From: Paraglaciecola sp. 20A4
GTDB taxonomy: Bacteria > Pseudomonadota > Gammaproteobacteria > Enterobacterales > Alteromonadaceae
Direction: 5' to 3'
NCBI RefSeq assembly: GCF_011378905.1
Contig: NZ_WTPY01000007.1
Span: 62,001-126,000 of the forward strand
Length of the DNA: 64,000 nt
Below, piece by piece: positions 1 to 10,078 of the stretch. The notes beneath the pieces are model-generated. The model did not search any database. It was not told the origin of the DNA and saw only the letters and a list, made by a program, of their open reading frames with translations. How positions within the stretch are numbered: position 1 is the stretch's first letter; the number at the start of each line of letters is the position of its first letter. The position numbers were made by a program, and so were the translations under genes.

Positions 1-1061
1 TAAGCCATAACGACCAATACATGTATTTCAAAGCGAATCAAAAACACCCTGGGATTTACGAAGTTTATCGAGTGACGTTAGACACTGGCGAAATTGAAGC
101 ATTAACAGACCTAAACGGCATGACAGACTACGCGTTAAGCCCGAACGAGAGCAAGTTACTGCTGACGCATTCGTCACTGACCATGCCGCCTGAGCTCTAT
201 TTGCAGGACGCGGAGCCAAATGCACAAGTCATCCGCTTAACGCATACCATCAGCCCTGAATTTTTAGCATTGAAATTAGCCGCGCCGGATATCGTGCCAG
301 TTGAATCAAGTCACACGGCACAGCCGATTTTCTCGCGGGTGTATAACCCTGTTAACACTCAAAACAAATCTGATGAAAAACGCCGAGCCGTTATTTTTAA
401 TCATGGGGCAGGGTATTTGCAAAATGCTCATCTGGGTTGGTCAGGCTATTTTCGTGAATTTATGTTTCATAATATGCTAGCCCAACAAGGTTATGTGGTG
501 ATGGACATGGATTACCGTGCTTCTGCAGGCTATGGACGTGATTGGCGCACTGCTATTTATCGTCATATGGGAAAACCTGAAATTGACGACTTACGTGATG
601 GCGTTAACTGGTTGGTTGAAAATGCTAATGTAGATCGTGAGCGTATTGGTACTTACGGTGGTTCTTACGGCGGCTTTATGACCTTTATGGCTTTATTTAC
701 CCAAGCCGATTTATTTCAATCGGGTGCGGCTTTACGCCCAGTTAGCGATTGGGCACATTATAATCATGGTTACACCTCAAATATATTAAATATGCCCGAT
801 GTGGACCCTATCGCATATGAGCGCAGCTCCCCTATATATTTTGCTCAAGGCTTACAAAAACCACTCTTAATAAATGCACCTATGGTTGACTCAAATGTAT
901 TTTTTCAAGACACGGTGCGCCTTGTTCAGCGCCTGATCGAGCTAGAAAAGCAAAATTTCGAAACCGCTATATATCCCGTAGAATCCCATGGTTTTATACA
1001 GCCAAGTTCTTGGCTAGACGAATACCGACGTATTTATAAGTTATTTGAAACAACCTTATAA
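1..1061 (+). CDS. S9 family prolyl oligopeptidase, C-terminal part (5' end outside window)
   Basis: The frame is open to the left edge (first full codon at base 3), so this is the 3' part of a longer gene, and the ATG at 21 is unlikely to be the true start. The visible part holds the end of a beta-propeller-like region followed by the alpha/beta hydrolase catalytic domain of the S9 (dipeptidyl-peptidase IV / acylaminoacyl peptidase) family. Counting from the ATG at 21, the nucleophile motif GGSYGG places the serine at residue 215, the acid is probably Asp290 (APMVDSN) and the histidine is His323 (ESHGF). The family cleaves short peptides, often after proline. A terminator follows 65 bp downstream. 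The family call is firm; the substrate is not determined. Confidence 0.9.
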   Translation, partial: SHNDQYMYFKANQKHPGIYEVYRVTLDTGEIEALTDLNGMTDYALSPNESKLLLTHSSLTMPPELYLQDAEPNAQVIRLTHTISPEFLALKLAAPDIVPVESSHTAQPIFSRVYNPVNTQNKSDEKRRAVIFNHGAGYLQNAHLGWSGYFREFMFHNMLAQQGYVVMDMDYRASAGYGRDWRTAIYRHMGKPEIDDLRDGVNWLVENANVDRERIGTYGGSYGGFMTFMALFTQADLFQSGAALRPVSDWAHYNHGYTSNILNMPDVDPIAYERSSPIYFAQGLQKPLLINAPMVDSNVFFQDTVRLVQRLIELEKQNFETAIYPVESHGFIQPSSWLDEYRRIYKLFETTL

Positions 1062-1125
1062 GCATTTTACATTACCCCTGAAGCTGAAACGGTATCGAAA
1101 ATACCTTCATCTAACGTTAAATACC

Positions 1126-1154
1126 AAGCCCAGCCATTAACGCTGGGCTTTTTT
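1126..1154 (+). terminator. Rho-independent terminator after the S9 peptidase
   Basis: A 9-bp stem AAGCCCAGC (1126-1134) pairs with GCTGGGCTT (1142-1150) across a 7-nt loop and runs into a T tract. It ends the peptidase transcript and separates it from efpL. Confidence 0.85.
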
Positions 1155-1275
1155 ATATGCGGTGCGAGAGCCATGAAAAAGATGAATCTACTTGCCTTAA
1201 GTTCGCTTTCTGGTAATTTCGTAGCGAAATTTATTTTGAAAGCTCGCAAGAGAATAACGTCAGAGACGAGATACC

Positions 1276-1848
1276 ATGCCAAAAGCAAGTGAAGTAAAAA
1301 AGAACGCTGCCATCGAACATAACGATAAAGTGTATGTAGTAAAAGAAATAAACAAACTTACGCCAAGTGGCCGTGCGGGCGCTAGCTTATACCGTATGCG
1401 TTTATACGAAGTGACTACAGGCGCAAAAGCCGACGAAAGCTTCAAAGCAGACGAGATGATCAAAACCGCAGATTTCGTACGCCAACCTGTCACGTTTTCA
1501 TATATCGACGGTGACGAATATGTGTTTATGAATTCAGAAGATTACACGCCGTACAATCTGAATAAAGAAACCATTGAAGAAGAATTGCTGTTTATCGCCG
1601 AAGATACCGTCGGCCTACAAGTAATGATCGTTAATGGCTCAGCAGTGGGGATTGAATTACCACCCAATGTTGAATTGCTTATTACAGAAACCGATCCGTC
1701 AATCAAAGGCGCGTCAGCCAGTGCTCGCACCAAACCGGCTACCTTAAGCACTGGCTTAACGGTACAAGTACCGGAATATATTTCCAGTGGTGAGCGCATC
1801 AAGGTCAGCACCAGCGAGCATAAATTCGTTAGCCGAGCAGATAAATAG
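1276..1848 (+). CDS. yeiP: Elongation factor P-like protein EfpL/YeiP
   Basis: A 190-residue protein with the three-domain EF-P fold: an N-terminal KOW-like domain, the central EF-P OB domain ([18 protein letters not shown]) and the C-terminal OB domain ([20 protein letters not shown]). These signatures and the start [10 protein letters not shown] match the YeiP branch rather than canonical EF-P. The loop that carries the modified lysine in EF-P here reads [12 protein letters not shown], with Arg33 near its tip, as in EfpL. The family rescues ribosomes stalled on polyproline and some other motifs by entering the E site. An SD-like GAGACGAGA precedes the ATG. The gene stands alone between two terminators. 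Confidence 0.95.
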   Translation: MPKASEVKKNAAIEHNDKVYVVKEINKLTPSGRAGASLYRMRLYEVTTGAKADESFKADEMIKTADFVRQPVTFSYIDGDEYVFMNSEDYTPYNLNKETIEEELLFIAEDTVGLQVMIVNGSAVGIELPPNVELLITETDPSIKGASASARTKPATLSTGLTVQVPEYISSGERIKVSTSEHKFVSRADK

Positions 1849-1880
1849 CTAACTTATAATACCCGTTCTCACTACGAACA

Positions 1881-1912
1881 AGCCCACGGTGTTAAATCAC
1901 AGTGGGCTTTTT
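1881..1912 (+). terminator. Rho-independent terminator after efpL
   Basis: AGCCCAC (1881-1887) pairs with GTGGGCT (1902-1908) and is followed by a run of T. It lies 32 bp beyond the efpL stop codon. Confidence 0.8.
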
Positions 1913-2273
1913 TATGGGTAGATATAATTATTTTATTGTTGCTGGATATCCCTAGTTTTTTATCTAAAAAATATGATTAGTGGTGAATATGCTTGTAGAA
2001 ATTGAGCAATCTGCAGATTGTAAGAACCGTATACTTTCGAGAGTATTTTGGATGTATTTCATGAACATGGTTAATCTTGGTCTTAACTTGCAGCCTGTGT
2101 TTTTAGTAACTTTTTGAGGTAATTCAAACTTCACGTTTAATTGGCGTGAACGCAGTATAAGAGTATGACTGATACTAAATAAAAATATTGACTTTACGTG
2201 AAACACTACTAAACCTAAGTCTTCAGGTAAATTTATTTTCCATTTGGAACGTAAAGCAAAGGAATGAAATACG
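1913..2273. other. AT-rich intergenic stretch, no supported gene
   Basis: About 360 bp between the efpL terminator and the small protein at 2274. The minus strand is open over much of it (1964-2497), but the translation has no recognisable domain and runs antisense to the next gene. I see no repeat or RNA gene. It marks the left border of the accessory region carrying the RHS toxin. Confidence 0.5.
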
Positions 2274-2675
2274 ATGCAAAGGGATACGCTGACCATATTG
2301 AATCTTTTAAGATTCAAGCACGCTCGATTCACTCCGCCAACACCACTATTTATTGTCATTCTATTACTGATAAGCAGTGTTTCTCTGTTCTTCTCATCTA
2401 CTACGTACGCGAAAAAACAGAACGAAGACACAGTAAAGATCAAGATACTTGAAAATAAAGAGTACAACGAATGCAAGTTCGTCAATGAAGTGATCATTGG
2501 CGTTAAATATAGGTTAAGGACGATGGATTACGGTACGCTCATAGCTGAAATAACTAATGATGGTGTTAGTTATTATGAAGCCGCAATTGTAGATATTGAG
2601 CGAGGAGAAGGCGAAGTTATCATGACTTTTGATGCAGGGGACTGTGCAATCGATATGCGTGTAGTCGTTAGATAA
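2274..2675 (+). CDS. Small membrane-anchored or secreted protein of unknown function
   Basis: A 133-residue frame with a basic N-terminus, one hydrophobic segment at about residues 25-43 that may be a signal anchor, and a soluble C-terminal domain of about 90 residues with two cysteines (ECKFVNE and GDCAIDM). I do not recognise the family. An AAAGGA lies 11 nt before the ATG, somewhat far for a ribosome site. The gene ends 101 bp before the start of the large RHS protein on the same strand, so it could belong to the same accessory unit, but nothing in the sequence shows a function. It overlaps a minus-strand open frame judged spurious. Confidence that it is a real gene is moderate. Confidence 0.5.
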   Translation: MQRDTLTILNLLRFKHARFTPPTPLFIVILLLISSVSLFFSSTTYAKKQNEDTVKIKILENKEYNECKFVNEVIIGVKYRLRTMDYGTLIAEITNDGVSYYEAAIVDIERGEGEVIMTFDAGDCAIDMRVVVR

Positions 2676-2776
2676 TGAGTGAAGCATATTATTTAAAAAG
2701 CATAAATTTGGACACTATTTAAACTGCGCTTTCAATGGACTGTGTCATGGATACAGATACTAAAGAGGGATTTTCT

Positions 2777-5700
2777 ATGAAGTTTCATAGCAGTTTAAGA
2801 TTGGCCATATGTTTACTTAGTGTTTCAAGCATAGTGAAGGCGGAAGTGGTTGGACTGACCGATGGTCAATTTAGGGTCGACGAGTCAGGTGCAGCTACCT
2901 ACACGGTACCGATAATTACACCTGCTGGTAGAGCAGGGGTAACGCCAACCATTGCATTATCTTATTCCAGTAATAATTTATCTGAGGGACCACTTGGTGT
3001 GGGTTGGTCAGTCAATGGCATCTCGGCTATTTCTCGTTGTTCCCCAACACCTGTTTACGACAACAAAATTCATGCAGTGAAATTTAACAAACAGGATAAA
3101 CTTTGTCTCGATGGGCGGCGACTCATTCTTAGGTCAGGTGACTATTTAACTCCGAATAGTACTTATCGATTTGCGGTAGATGATTTTAGTAAAGTTATTG
3201 CTCGGGGTGGTTCCAGTACAAATGGCCCTAAGTATTTTGAGGTTCATAACAAAGCCGGTGAAGTTCACTATTATGGTGACTCTGACACCATCAGTTCAAT
3301 GTTTAATAACCACAACGATGCGTTTATTGAGCCAGGTGGTTTTACTTCTGGCCTAAAAGCTAAAACCTGGATGTTGAAAGTTGTAAAAGATATAAAAAGT
3401 AATTTCACTCTCTATAATTACACTAAAAATACATCTAAAGGTTCCGTTTACCTCAACAATATACAATATTCGGGCAATATGGCACGGAGTAAACAACCAT
3501 TTGCTAAAATTCAATTTGTTTACGGTACGTATGATAAGGGATTTAAAGGTTACTACGCTGGGGGGCATACGTTTCATGACCAACTTCTTGAGCGCGTAGA
3601 TACATCTATCGACAACGAAATTCATCGCTCCTACTTTCTGCGTTACGAAAAGTCTAACGTTATTGAAGAACGAACATTACTGACGTCTATTCAGGAATGT
3701 CCGGATAACAATAGTGTTATGAATAATTGCCGTAAACCTACTTTATTCGAATGGCAACGCCCTGCTCTTGCACACAGTGGAACAAGACGAGTATGTGAGT
3801 CAGAACCCGGTTTTACTAACTTTTGTTATGATGCGCCATATACTACCAACTACAACCCATTTGCGTCCTACGGTACGATTACAAACTCTGCACCGAATCA
3901 TCATACGTCTCAGGTATTTGATATCAATGGAGATGGCTTTCAAGATTTAGTTTATGTTGATGGACGATATTGGTACGCCAAACTAGGTCCACATTTCAAC
4001 TCCCCAAAACGCTTATCGAATGTAGGAGTAAGTAAAAAGAATTACGCAATGAGCATCGATTACAATGGTGATGGGGTGCGTGATCTCTTGGTGGCTAATG
4101 GCCAAACATCTAACTGGTATGCGATTTCTTATCAACCATCTAATGCTGCGTCTACTCACTGCTTTTCTGGAGAGCCCTGCGATAACTATATTTACACATC
4201 ATCCGTAAGAGTTAAAAACCTTGGTGTGATGGCGATAGGTTTAGAAGGAGAAGCGCAGGTTATGGATGTTAACGGAGATGGTAACGAGGATATTGTTTTC
4301 AGAAATGGAAAATATCTGAAGACACATCTCAATGATGGTGATGGAACATTTACGCCAAATAAAAATTTATTTACATTTACAAATACCCCTTCTATTGGCT
4401 CGTTAAATGGACGTTACACAGAGCAGTCAGGTGATATGAAGTCTTCTAGTCAAATCGATATTAATGGTGATGGCCGCTCAGATTTGATAATGAAAGTAAC
4501 CACAACGACAGGTGGATGTTACTTACGGGGACGACTTATTCGAGGGATTTCTAGTCGGTGGGAATGTCAGTCTGATTTAATGGGGACTTGGAGCACACAT
4601 ACTCGCACTAAAAACCATATTTACTTAGCGTCTGGATCATTGGCGTCACCTAGTTTGACCGAACTAACGAGTTTCAGTGGTTACGTAGAGAATATTCGAG
4701 TCGCTGATTTTAATGGTGATGGTCTTAGTGATTTAGCATATGTGAGTAATAATGAATGGTTTTACCGTTTGTCAGACGGTAAAAATTTACTTAGCCCAAA
4801 AGGGATGAGCTTAACGACAGCTTCTAACCGTAAAAACTTAAACCAGTTCGTTGATTTAAATGGTGACGGCAGAGCAGATATCCTTCACGCTGCAAGCACA
4901 TCTAATTGGAAAATATACTTTTCGAGACCGACTTCAACAGGAGAGTGGATATCATTCCAATATAGAGGGATGAAATCATTCGATAAAAATGCCGTGGTGC
5001 GATTTGGTGATGGCAATGGGGACGGGAAATTAGACATGCTTACCTCGACGGGTAGGTCTTGGAAACAGTATTACAATCGTAAAAATATTAAAGAGTATGT
5101 GATTCACAGAGTTACTAATGGCTTCGGTGTGCCGACCACAATTACTTATAAACCGATGACAAACACTGATATGTATGTAATGCAGGCATCAGATTATAAT
5201 ATTGATTCGGATACGTTTTCTCCGATATCTGGTGCCTCCTTGGTTAGTCAAGTAAGTACACAAAGTAATACTCACTCCTCAGTGAAAGTAAAGTATCAAT
5301 ACGGTGGAATGCTATTTCACAAGAAAGGTCTCGGTGGTCTTGGCTTCCAGATGTTGCGCACTACTGATCTGCAGACCGGCGTTATCTCTGAAACACAATA
5401 TTTTCAGAAATACAGTGGAAATCATGCTGCTAAAATTGGGCTGCCAGTGTACTCCGAGCAACGTAAAAGTGGCTATTTATTGTCGAAAGCAATCAATACG
5501 CTAGGAGTCAAAGGCACTGCTCAAGGTGGAATTCATCCTTATATTGCGCGCTCAGAAGAATTTGCTTACGTTTACAACTCAAATGGCACTAATACGCCCT
5601 TAAGCATAACAACTACGACCAAAAATAATGATACTTGGGGCAACCCAACAATGATCAATGTTAGGGTTACTGATCAAATAAACGATCATTACCTTAATAC

Positions 5701-8700
5701 CAAAACAACGAATGCATGGGGCAATTCTACAGAACAAAGATATGGAAGATTAAAGCAAACCACAGTTGTAAAAAATAGAACGGGGGACGCGAATAATAAA
5801 ACAAGAGTCTCTACGTTTTCATATCGTAGCGATAAACTCCTTGCTGGAAGTGTGATGTCCCCGACTAACCCTCGGACAAAATTGACTACGGCATACAGTT
5901 ACGATATTTATGGTAACAAGACACAAACGTCAATAACGGGATACTCCACCTCAACTGCTGGTAATCAAACGCGTACGTCTAAAGTCGTGTACGACGGGGA
6001 AGGTCGTTACGTTAACTATAAAGAAAATACTTTAGGCGAGCGTAATACCTATAAGTACGATGGAAAGTCTGCAAGCACAGCCAGTGGCGTTATTGATAAT
6101 ATAACTCAGATCGGCCCAAATGGAATAGCTACTAGAACCTATTATGATAGCTTTCAGCAGGTTCGTCGTGTTGATTATGCTGATTCCAAAAATGCATATA
6201 CTACCCGCAGCTTCTGTAATGGTTGCGTCACTAACTCATATTATAAAGTGGTCGATACTCTGAGCGGATCCCCCAGTAAAGAAAGTTATTTTGACAAGTG
6301 GGGGCGGGCTGTAACTTCAAGAGTTAAAGGATTTGATGGTTCTTGGTGGACGAGAAACTCTACCTATGATGCTCAGGGACAGCTGAGTCGAATATACGAG
6401 CCTAATTCATCCTTGTATACCGAAACGATTTATGATGACTTAAATCGACCTGAAGAAATCCGTAAACCTGACGGTAGTAAAGTACACCATGATTATAATG
6501 GCACTGAGTCTCGCACTACAGATGAATTAGGTCGCTATAGTTACCTCTACAGTAACGGTTTTGGGGAATCTGCCTCTTCTAAAGATCACCATCATAACAC
6601 CGTGACCTTTAGTTACGATGCTTTTGGCAACTTAACGAAAACACGCACTCGCGCACATAATAAAAATAGCTACATTACCAATACATTCGATGAGTGGGGC
6701 CGTAAAACTCGCACCGTCGACCCAGTAAAAGGTACGTGGAACTACACCTATAATGCCTTCGGTGAACTTTATACACAAAGGACAGCGCGTAATCATACTA
6801 CAACGTTTAACTACGATAAGCTGGGCAGGATGGTACGCAGTTACGAACCAAGTGAAGGAACCTCATGTTGGTTATACGGTACAAAGAGCAATTTGTCGCA
6901 TAAAGCGGTAGGTAAATTATTATCAAAAGCTAAATATGAACGTGCAAATATATCCTGTAGTTCACAACCAACACCTACTATAAAGAAGCTATATTACTAC
7001 GACTCACTGGGACGGGTGAGAAAGGAGACCACACAAATTGGAACAACTCACTACAACCAATTGCGCACATACGACAGTTATAGTCGCCCCAATTTAACCA
7101 CCTATCCGACTGGGACAGAGTCTGTAGTGGCCAAATCACAGTATAATAAATATGGTTATCGTTACAAATTATCACGGCTAAGTGACAATTATCTATTCAG
7201 TGAAGTAAAGAAAATGAATAGTCGTGGCCAAGTTACGGAAATGAAAAACGGTAATTTAGTCGTTACTAAATATGGTTATAACACTCAAACCGGTTGGTTA
7301 AATTCCATCGACGTAGCAAAGAATAACAGGTTACTCCACTATCTTGACGTCGGCCACGATGTTCGGGGAAATGTTAAGTCTAGACGCAGTAATTATGCAT
7401 CCTCGATTGGGATTAGAAGTGATTTTACTGAAACCTATTCATATGATGGTTTGAATCGTTTAAAAAAAAGGACCGTTAATGTCGCTGGTGGAACTAGCTC
7501 ATTACCATCTGCATTTAAAGCATCTCAGTCGTATAACTATGATAATTGGGGGAACATTACCTATAAAACGGGAGCTGGATATTACAAATACGACAGTAAT
7601 CGAGTTCATAAGCTGTTGGGCGTCTATTCGAACTCCAATTTCACAGGCACCAAATACTATTTTGGCTACGACGCAAATGGAAATGTTACTAATGATGGCA
7701 GTAGATTATTTACCTATAGCAGCATAGACAAACCAACTCGAATAACAAAAGGCAGTGCTATCTCTAATATGAAGTATGGCGTCGATAAAGAGCTGTATTA
7801 CAAAGATGATAGTTTTGTAGAGAACGGTAAAAATGTCCGGTACAGACGCTACTATATTGGTGCTTACGAAAAACTTGTTCGAAATGGAGGTAATGGCAAC
7901 CTGACCGAACATAAATACAATATTGGAAACGCTGTGATTACTTACCGGAACGGCTCGCGCACCACAAGTTTTATTCACAAAGATAATCAAGGCTCTGTTA
8001 TCTCTACCACTAATCATTTGGGGCATGTCACTACGCAAGCCATCTACGACCCGTTTGGTAAACAAAGTGAAGTATTTAAACATTCAACCTATGTAACGTC
8101 GCTCCCCGCCATTACCGACAGAGGTTATACCGGGCATAAACAAATGAATCATCTGGATATAATCCATATGGGTGGTCGGATATATGATTCGACGTTGGGG
8201 AGATTTTTGCAGGCTGATCCGTTTATTCAGGCTCCTATGAACAGTCAGAACTATAACCGTTATTCGTATGTTTTGAATAATCCGTTGAGTTATACCGATC
8301 CGAGTGGGTATTTCTTTAAGAAGCTTGGTAATTTTGTTAAAAACTATTGGAGAACCATTGCTGCTATAGCTATCAGTGTTTATCTTCCGGGAGCAAGAGG
8401 ATTACTTCAAGGTTGGGGAGTAACTAACACAATCGCTCAAGGATCTATTACAGGCTATGTTGCAGGAGGGGTTGCAACAGGCTCGTTAAAAGGTGCGCTT
8501 GTCGGTGCGCTTACTGGTGCTGCATTTGGAGCGCTCCATAGTTGGAATATAAATGGATTTCATTCTGGTAAGGCTCTAGCTCATGGCGCAGTTGGTGGTA
8601 TTGGCAGTGTATTAAGCGGTGGTAAGTTTGGGCATGGATTTGTTGCCGCTGGTTTTACACAAGCAGTGAGTCAAGGTGGTGATATATTTGTAGACGGTGA

Positions 8701-9286
8701 TAGAGTTAGAAATGCAGTTAAAGCTTCTGTTATTGGTGGAACAGCTTCTTCGATAACTGGTGGTAAATTTGCAAATGGTGCTATTACAGGTGCTTTCTCA
8801 AGACTTTTAAATGATGACGCGATGATTGCGCGGGCAAATAAACTATTTAAACAAACTGAATTTGAGAATATGGCTTCTGCTAAGTTAGAGGCAGGAGTTG
8901 ATACCCCAACAGGTTCATCCGTGGCAACTGATGGAGAAAATGTTATTTTCTCTCAATCTAGAAAAATAAAAGCAGGAATTGTTGATGTTTCTCTAAGCGA
9001 ATCTTGTAATTCAGGTTCCGGCTGTTCAAGTGCCTTAACTGTTGCTAAAGGAGTTTCATTTATTGATGAAAATTTGGCATCAGCTCAAGCAAGTGGAACA
9101 ATAACTACAGATGGTGATTTGTCAGGGGCATTAAAAGGGAAGATTGTAGGACATTATATAAAAGGAAGTGTCACTATTCATGGCTCATCCGTTTTAAATA
9201 ATGCCGCCACAATAATGAATATACCTGAAAGTAGCCACAGGGATTCTATTAAATGGAAGTTAAATCAAAAACTTCTTGGAAACTAA
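2777..9286 (+). CDS. Exported SpvB/VCBS/RHS polymorphic-toxin-like protein
   Basis: A 2169-residue protein. I use the ATG at 2777, not the one at 2735, because AGAGGGA sits 6 nt before it and it opens a clean signal peptide (cleavage near KA-EV, residue 22). Domains in order: SpvB-like N-terminal region (about 30-330, with TPAGRAGVTPTIALSYSS); seven VCBS/FG-GAP calcium-type motifs DxNGDGxxD between about 380 and 750; a TcdB-middle-like segment near 778; YD/RHS repeats from about 1040 to 1740; the RHS-associated core (GRFLQADP to DPSGY) ending near 1843; then about 325 residues outside the core. That tail has a Gly/Ala-rich pretoxin with two GGKFxxG motifs (about 1947 and 1994) and a final stretch of about 155 residues matching no toxin I know. 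The architecture resembles a TcB/TcC fusion: an RHS shell holding a C-terminal effector. The last 500 bp are visibly more AT-rich. A Sel1 protein follows 4 nt later. Confidence 0.88.
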   Translation: MKFHSSLRLAICLLSVSSIVKAEVVGLTDGQFRVDESGAATYTVPIITPAGRAGVTPTIALSYSSNNLSEGPLGVGWSVNGISAISRCSPTPVYDNKIHAVKFNKQDKLCLDGRRLILRSGDYLTPNSTYRFAVDDFSKVIARGGSSTNGPKYFEVHNKAGEVHYYGDSDTISSMFNNHNDAFIEPGGFTSGLKAKTWMLKVVKDIKSNFTLYNYTKNTSKGSVYLNNIQYSGNMARSKQPFAKIQFVYGTYDKGFKGYYAGGHTFHDQLLERVDTSIDNEIHRSYFLRYEKSNVIEERTLLTSIQECPDNNSVMNNCRKPTLFEWQRPALAHSGTRRVCESEPGFTNFCYDAPYTTNYNPFASYGTITNSAPNHHTSQVFDINGDGFQDLVYVDGRYWYAKLGPHFNSPKRLSNVGVSKKNYAMSIDYNGDGVRDLLVANGQTSNWYAISYQPSNAASTHCFSGEPCDNYIYTSSVRVKNLGVMAIGLEGEAQVMDVNGDGNEDIVFRNGKYLKTHLNDGDGTFTPNKNLFTFTNTPSIGSLNGRYTEQSGDMKSSSQIDINGDGRSDLIMKVTTTTGGCYLRGRLIRGISSRWECQSDLMGTWSTHTRTKNHIYLASGSLASPSLTELTSFSGYVENIRVADFNGDGLSDLAYVSNNEWFYRLSDGKNLLSPKGMSLTTASNRKNLNQFVDLNGDGRADILHAASTSNWKIYFSRPTSTGEWISFQYRGMKSFDKNAVVRFGDGNGDGKLDMLTSTGRSWKQYYNRKNIKEYVIHRVTNGFGVPTTITYKPMTNTDMYVMQASDYNIDSDTFSPISGASLVSQVSTQSNTHSSVKVKYQYGGMLFHKKGLGGLGFQMLRTTDLQTGVISETQYFQKYSGNHAAKIGLPVYSEQRKSGYLLSKAINTLGVKGTAQGGIHPYIARSEEFAYVYNSNGTNTPLSITTTTKNNDTWGNPTMINVRVTDQINDHYLNTKTTNAWGNSTEQRYGRLKQTTVVKNRTGDANNKTRVSTFSYRSDKLLAGSVMSPTNPRTKLTTAYSYDIYGNKTQTSITGYSTSTAGNQTRTSKVVYDGEGRYVNYKENTLGERNTYKYDGKSASTASGVIDNITQIGPNGIATRTYYDSFQQVRRVDYADSKNAYTTRSFCNGCVTNSYYKVVDTLSGSPSKESYFDKWGRAVTSRVKGFDGSWWTRNSTYDAQGQLSRIYEPNSSLYTETIYDDLNRPEEIRKPDGSKVHHDYNGTESRTTDELGRYSYLYSNGFGESASSKDHHHNTVTFSYDAFGNLTKTRTRAHNKNSYITNTFDEWGRKTRTVDPVKGTWNYTYNAFGELYTQRTARNHTTTFNYDKLGRMVRSYEPSEGTSCWLYGTKSNLSHKAVGKLLSKAKYERANISCSSQPTPTIKKLYYYDSLGRVRKETTQIGTTHYNQLRTYDSYSRPNLTTYPTGTESVVAKSQYNKYGYRYKLSRLSDNYLFSEVKKMNSRGQVTEMKNGNLVVTKYGYNTQTGWLNSIDVAKNNRLLHYLDVGHDVRGNVKSRRSNYASSIGIRSDFTETYSYDGLNRLKKRTVNVAGGTSSLPSAFKASQSYNYDNWGNITYKTGAGYYKYDSNRVHKLLGVYSNSNFTGTKYYFGYDANGNVTNDGSRLFTYSSIDKPTRITKGSAISNMKYGVDKELYYKDDSFVENGKNVRYRRYYIGAYEKLVRNGGNGNLTEHKYNIGNAVITYRNGSRTTSFIHKDNQGSVISTTNHLGHVTTQAIYDPFGKQSEVFKHSTYVTSLPAITDRGYTGHKQMNHLDIIHMGGRIYDSTLGRFLQADPFIQAPMNSQNYNRYSYVLNNPLSYTDPSGYFFKKLGNFVKNYWRTIAAIAISVYLPGARGLLQGWGVTNTIAQGSITGYVAGGVATGSLKGALVGALTGAAFGALHSWNINGFHSGKALAHGAVGGIGSVLSGGKFGHGFVAAGFTQAVSQGGDIFVDGDRVRNAVKASVIGGTASSITGGKFANGAITGAFSRLLNDDAMIARANKLFKQTEFENMASAKLEAGVDTPTGSSVATDGENVIFSQSRKIKAGIVDVSLSESCNSGSGCSSALTVAKGVSFIDENLASAQASGTITTDGDLSGALKGKIVGHYIKGSVTIHGSSVLNNAATIMNIPESSHRDSIKWKLNQKLLGN

Positions 9287-9290
9287 ATTT

Positions 9291-10061
9291 ATGAACGTAA
9301 AAAAATTATTACTATCCTTAATTGTGTTGATGAATTTTACATCCATTACAGCTGCCAAAGAAAATGAAGTAATACGTATGACCACTATTGAAAAATATAT
9401 GCTTGCTAAAGATTTAGCTGATAAAGGTGATACTAATGCGATGCTTGATGTTTTTGCAATTTTTTACAGTACTTATCCAGAATTAGAGAGCAAAGCCCAA
9501 GAATCAGCAAACTATCTCATGCAATCAGCTTCTAGGGGAAATATAAATGCACAGTACAATATGGGATATTTACAACAAACAGGAGATTTGTTTGAAAAAA
9601 ATGTTGATAAAGCAATTGTGTGGTTAAGAAAAGCTAGTGAGCAAGGGCATGTAAAAAGTAATCGACAACTAGGCTTTATATATTTGGAACTGTACAAAGT
9701 AAATTTATCCAAAGACTGCTTGTATGCTGAATCAAAAAATTGGTTTAGCAAAGGAGCTAAACTAGGAGATTATCCTTCGTTAAGGCAATTGGCCTTAGGT
9801 ATTTTAGCCCATGAACAAGAAGGCCATGATGAAGCTTTAAAAATGTTAGAAGAGGCATTTGCTCATGGTGACGCTAGATCAGCAAGATACTTAGGAATGT
9901 ATTCTATCTTACGATATGAAGAATATGGGGATGAAGAATATTTTAATCAAGCAGTTGGCTGGTATCAAAAATCCGCAATGTTTGGTGACAATATCTCAAT
10001 TAGATGGCTTCAAGAGAATTTTAATAAAGCCAACGTTAAGCAACCTTGTGTTAAAAATTAG
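9291..10061 (+). CDS. Sel1-repeat periplasmic protein, candidate immunity protein of the RHS toxin
   Basis: 256 residues from the ATG at 9291, 4 nt after the RHS stop codon, so the two are almost certainly cotranscribed. The start is chosen because MNVKKLLLSLIVLMNFTSITAA is a typical signal peptide; an upstream ATG overlaps the toxin frame. The mature part contains several Sel1-like (TPR-type) repeats, for example AQYNMGYLQQTG, NVDKAIVWLRKASEQG and DARSARYLGMY. Sel1 proteins are known as immunity proteins for some secreted lipase effectors, and the position directly behind a variable toxin tip is where immunity genes sit. Role as immunity protein is inferred from place and fold only. Base composition is AT-rich like the toxin tip, consistent with joint acquisition. 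Confidence 0.75.
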   Translation: MNVKKLLLSLIVLMNFTSITAAKENEVIRMTTIEKYMLAKDLADKGDTNAMLDVFAIFYSTYPELESKAQESANYLMQSASRGNINAQYNMGYLQQTGDLFEKNVDKAIVWLRKASEQGHVKSNRQLGFIYLELYKVNLSKDCLYAESKNWFSKGAKLGDYPSLRQLALGILAHEQEGHDEALKMLEEAFAHGDARSARYLGMYSILRYEEYGDEEYFNQAVGWYQKSAMFGDNISIRWLQENFNKANVKQPCVKN

Positions 10062-10078
10062 TTTTGGGGGCATAACTT

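Noticed and set aside
1964-2497. 177-codon open frame on the minus strand
   Set aside because: It runs antisense into the small protein at 2274, has no ribosome site or recognisable domain, and its open state fits AT-rich noncoding DNA.
7706-8083. 125-codon minus-strand frame inside the RHS gene
   Set aside because: It is fully antisense to the YD-repeat region of the RHS protein; repeats of Tyr/Asp codons leave the opposite strand open.
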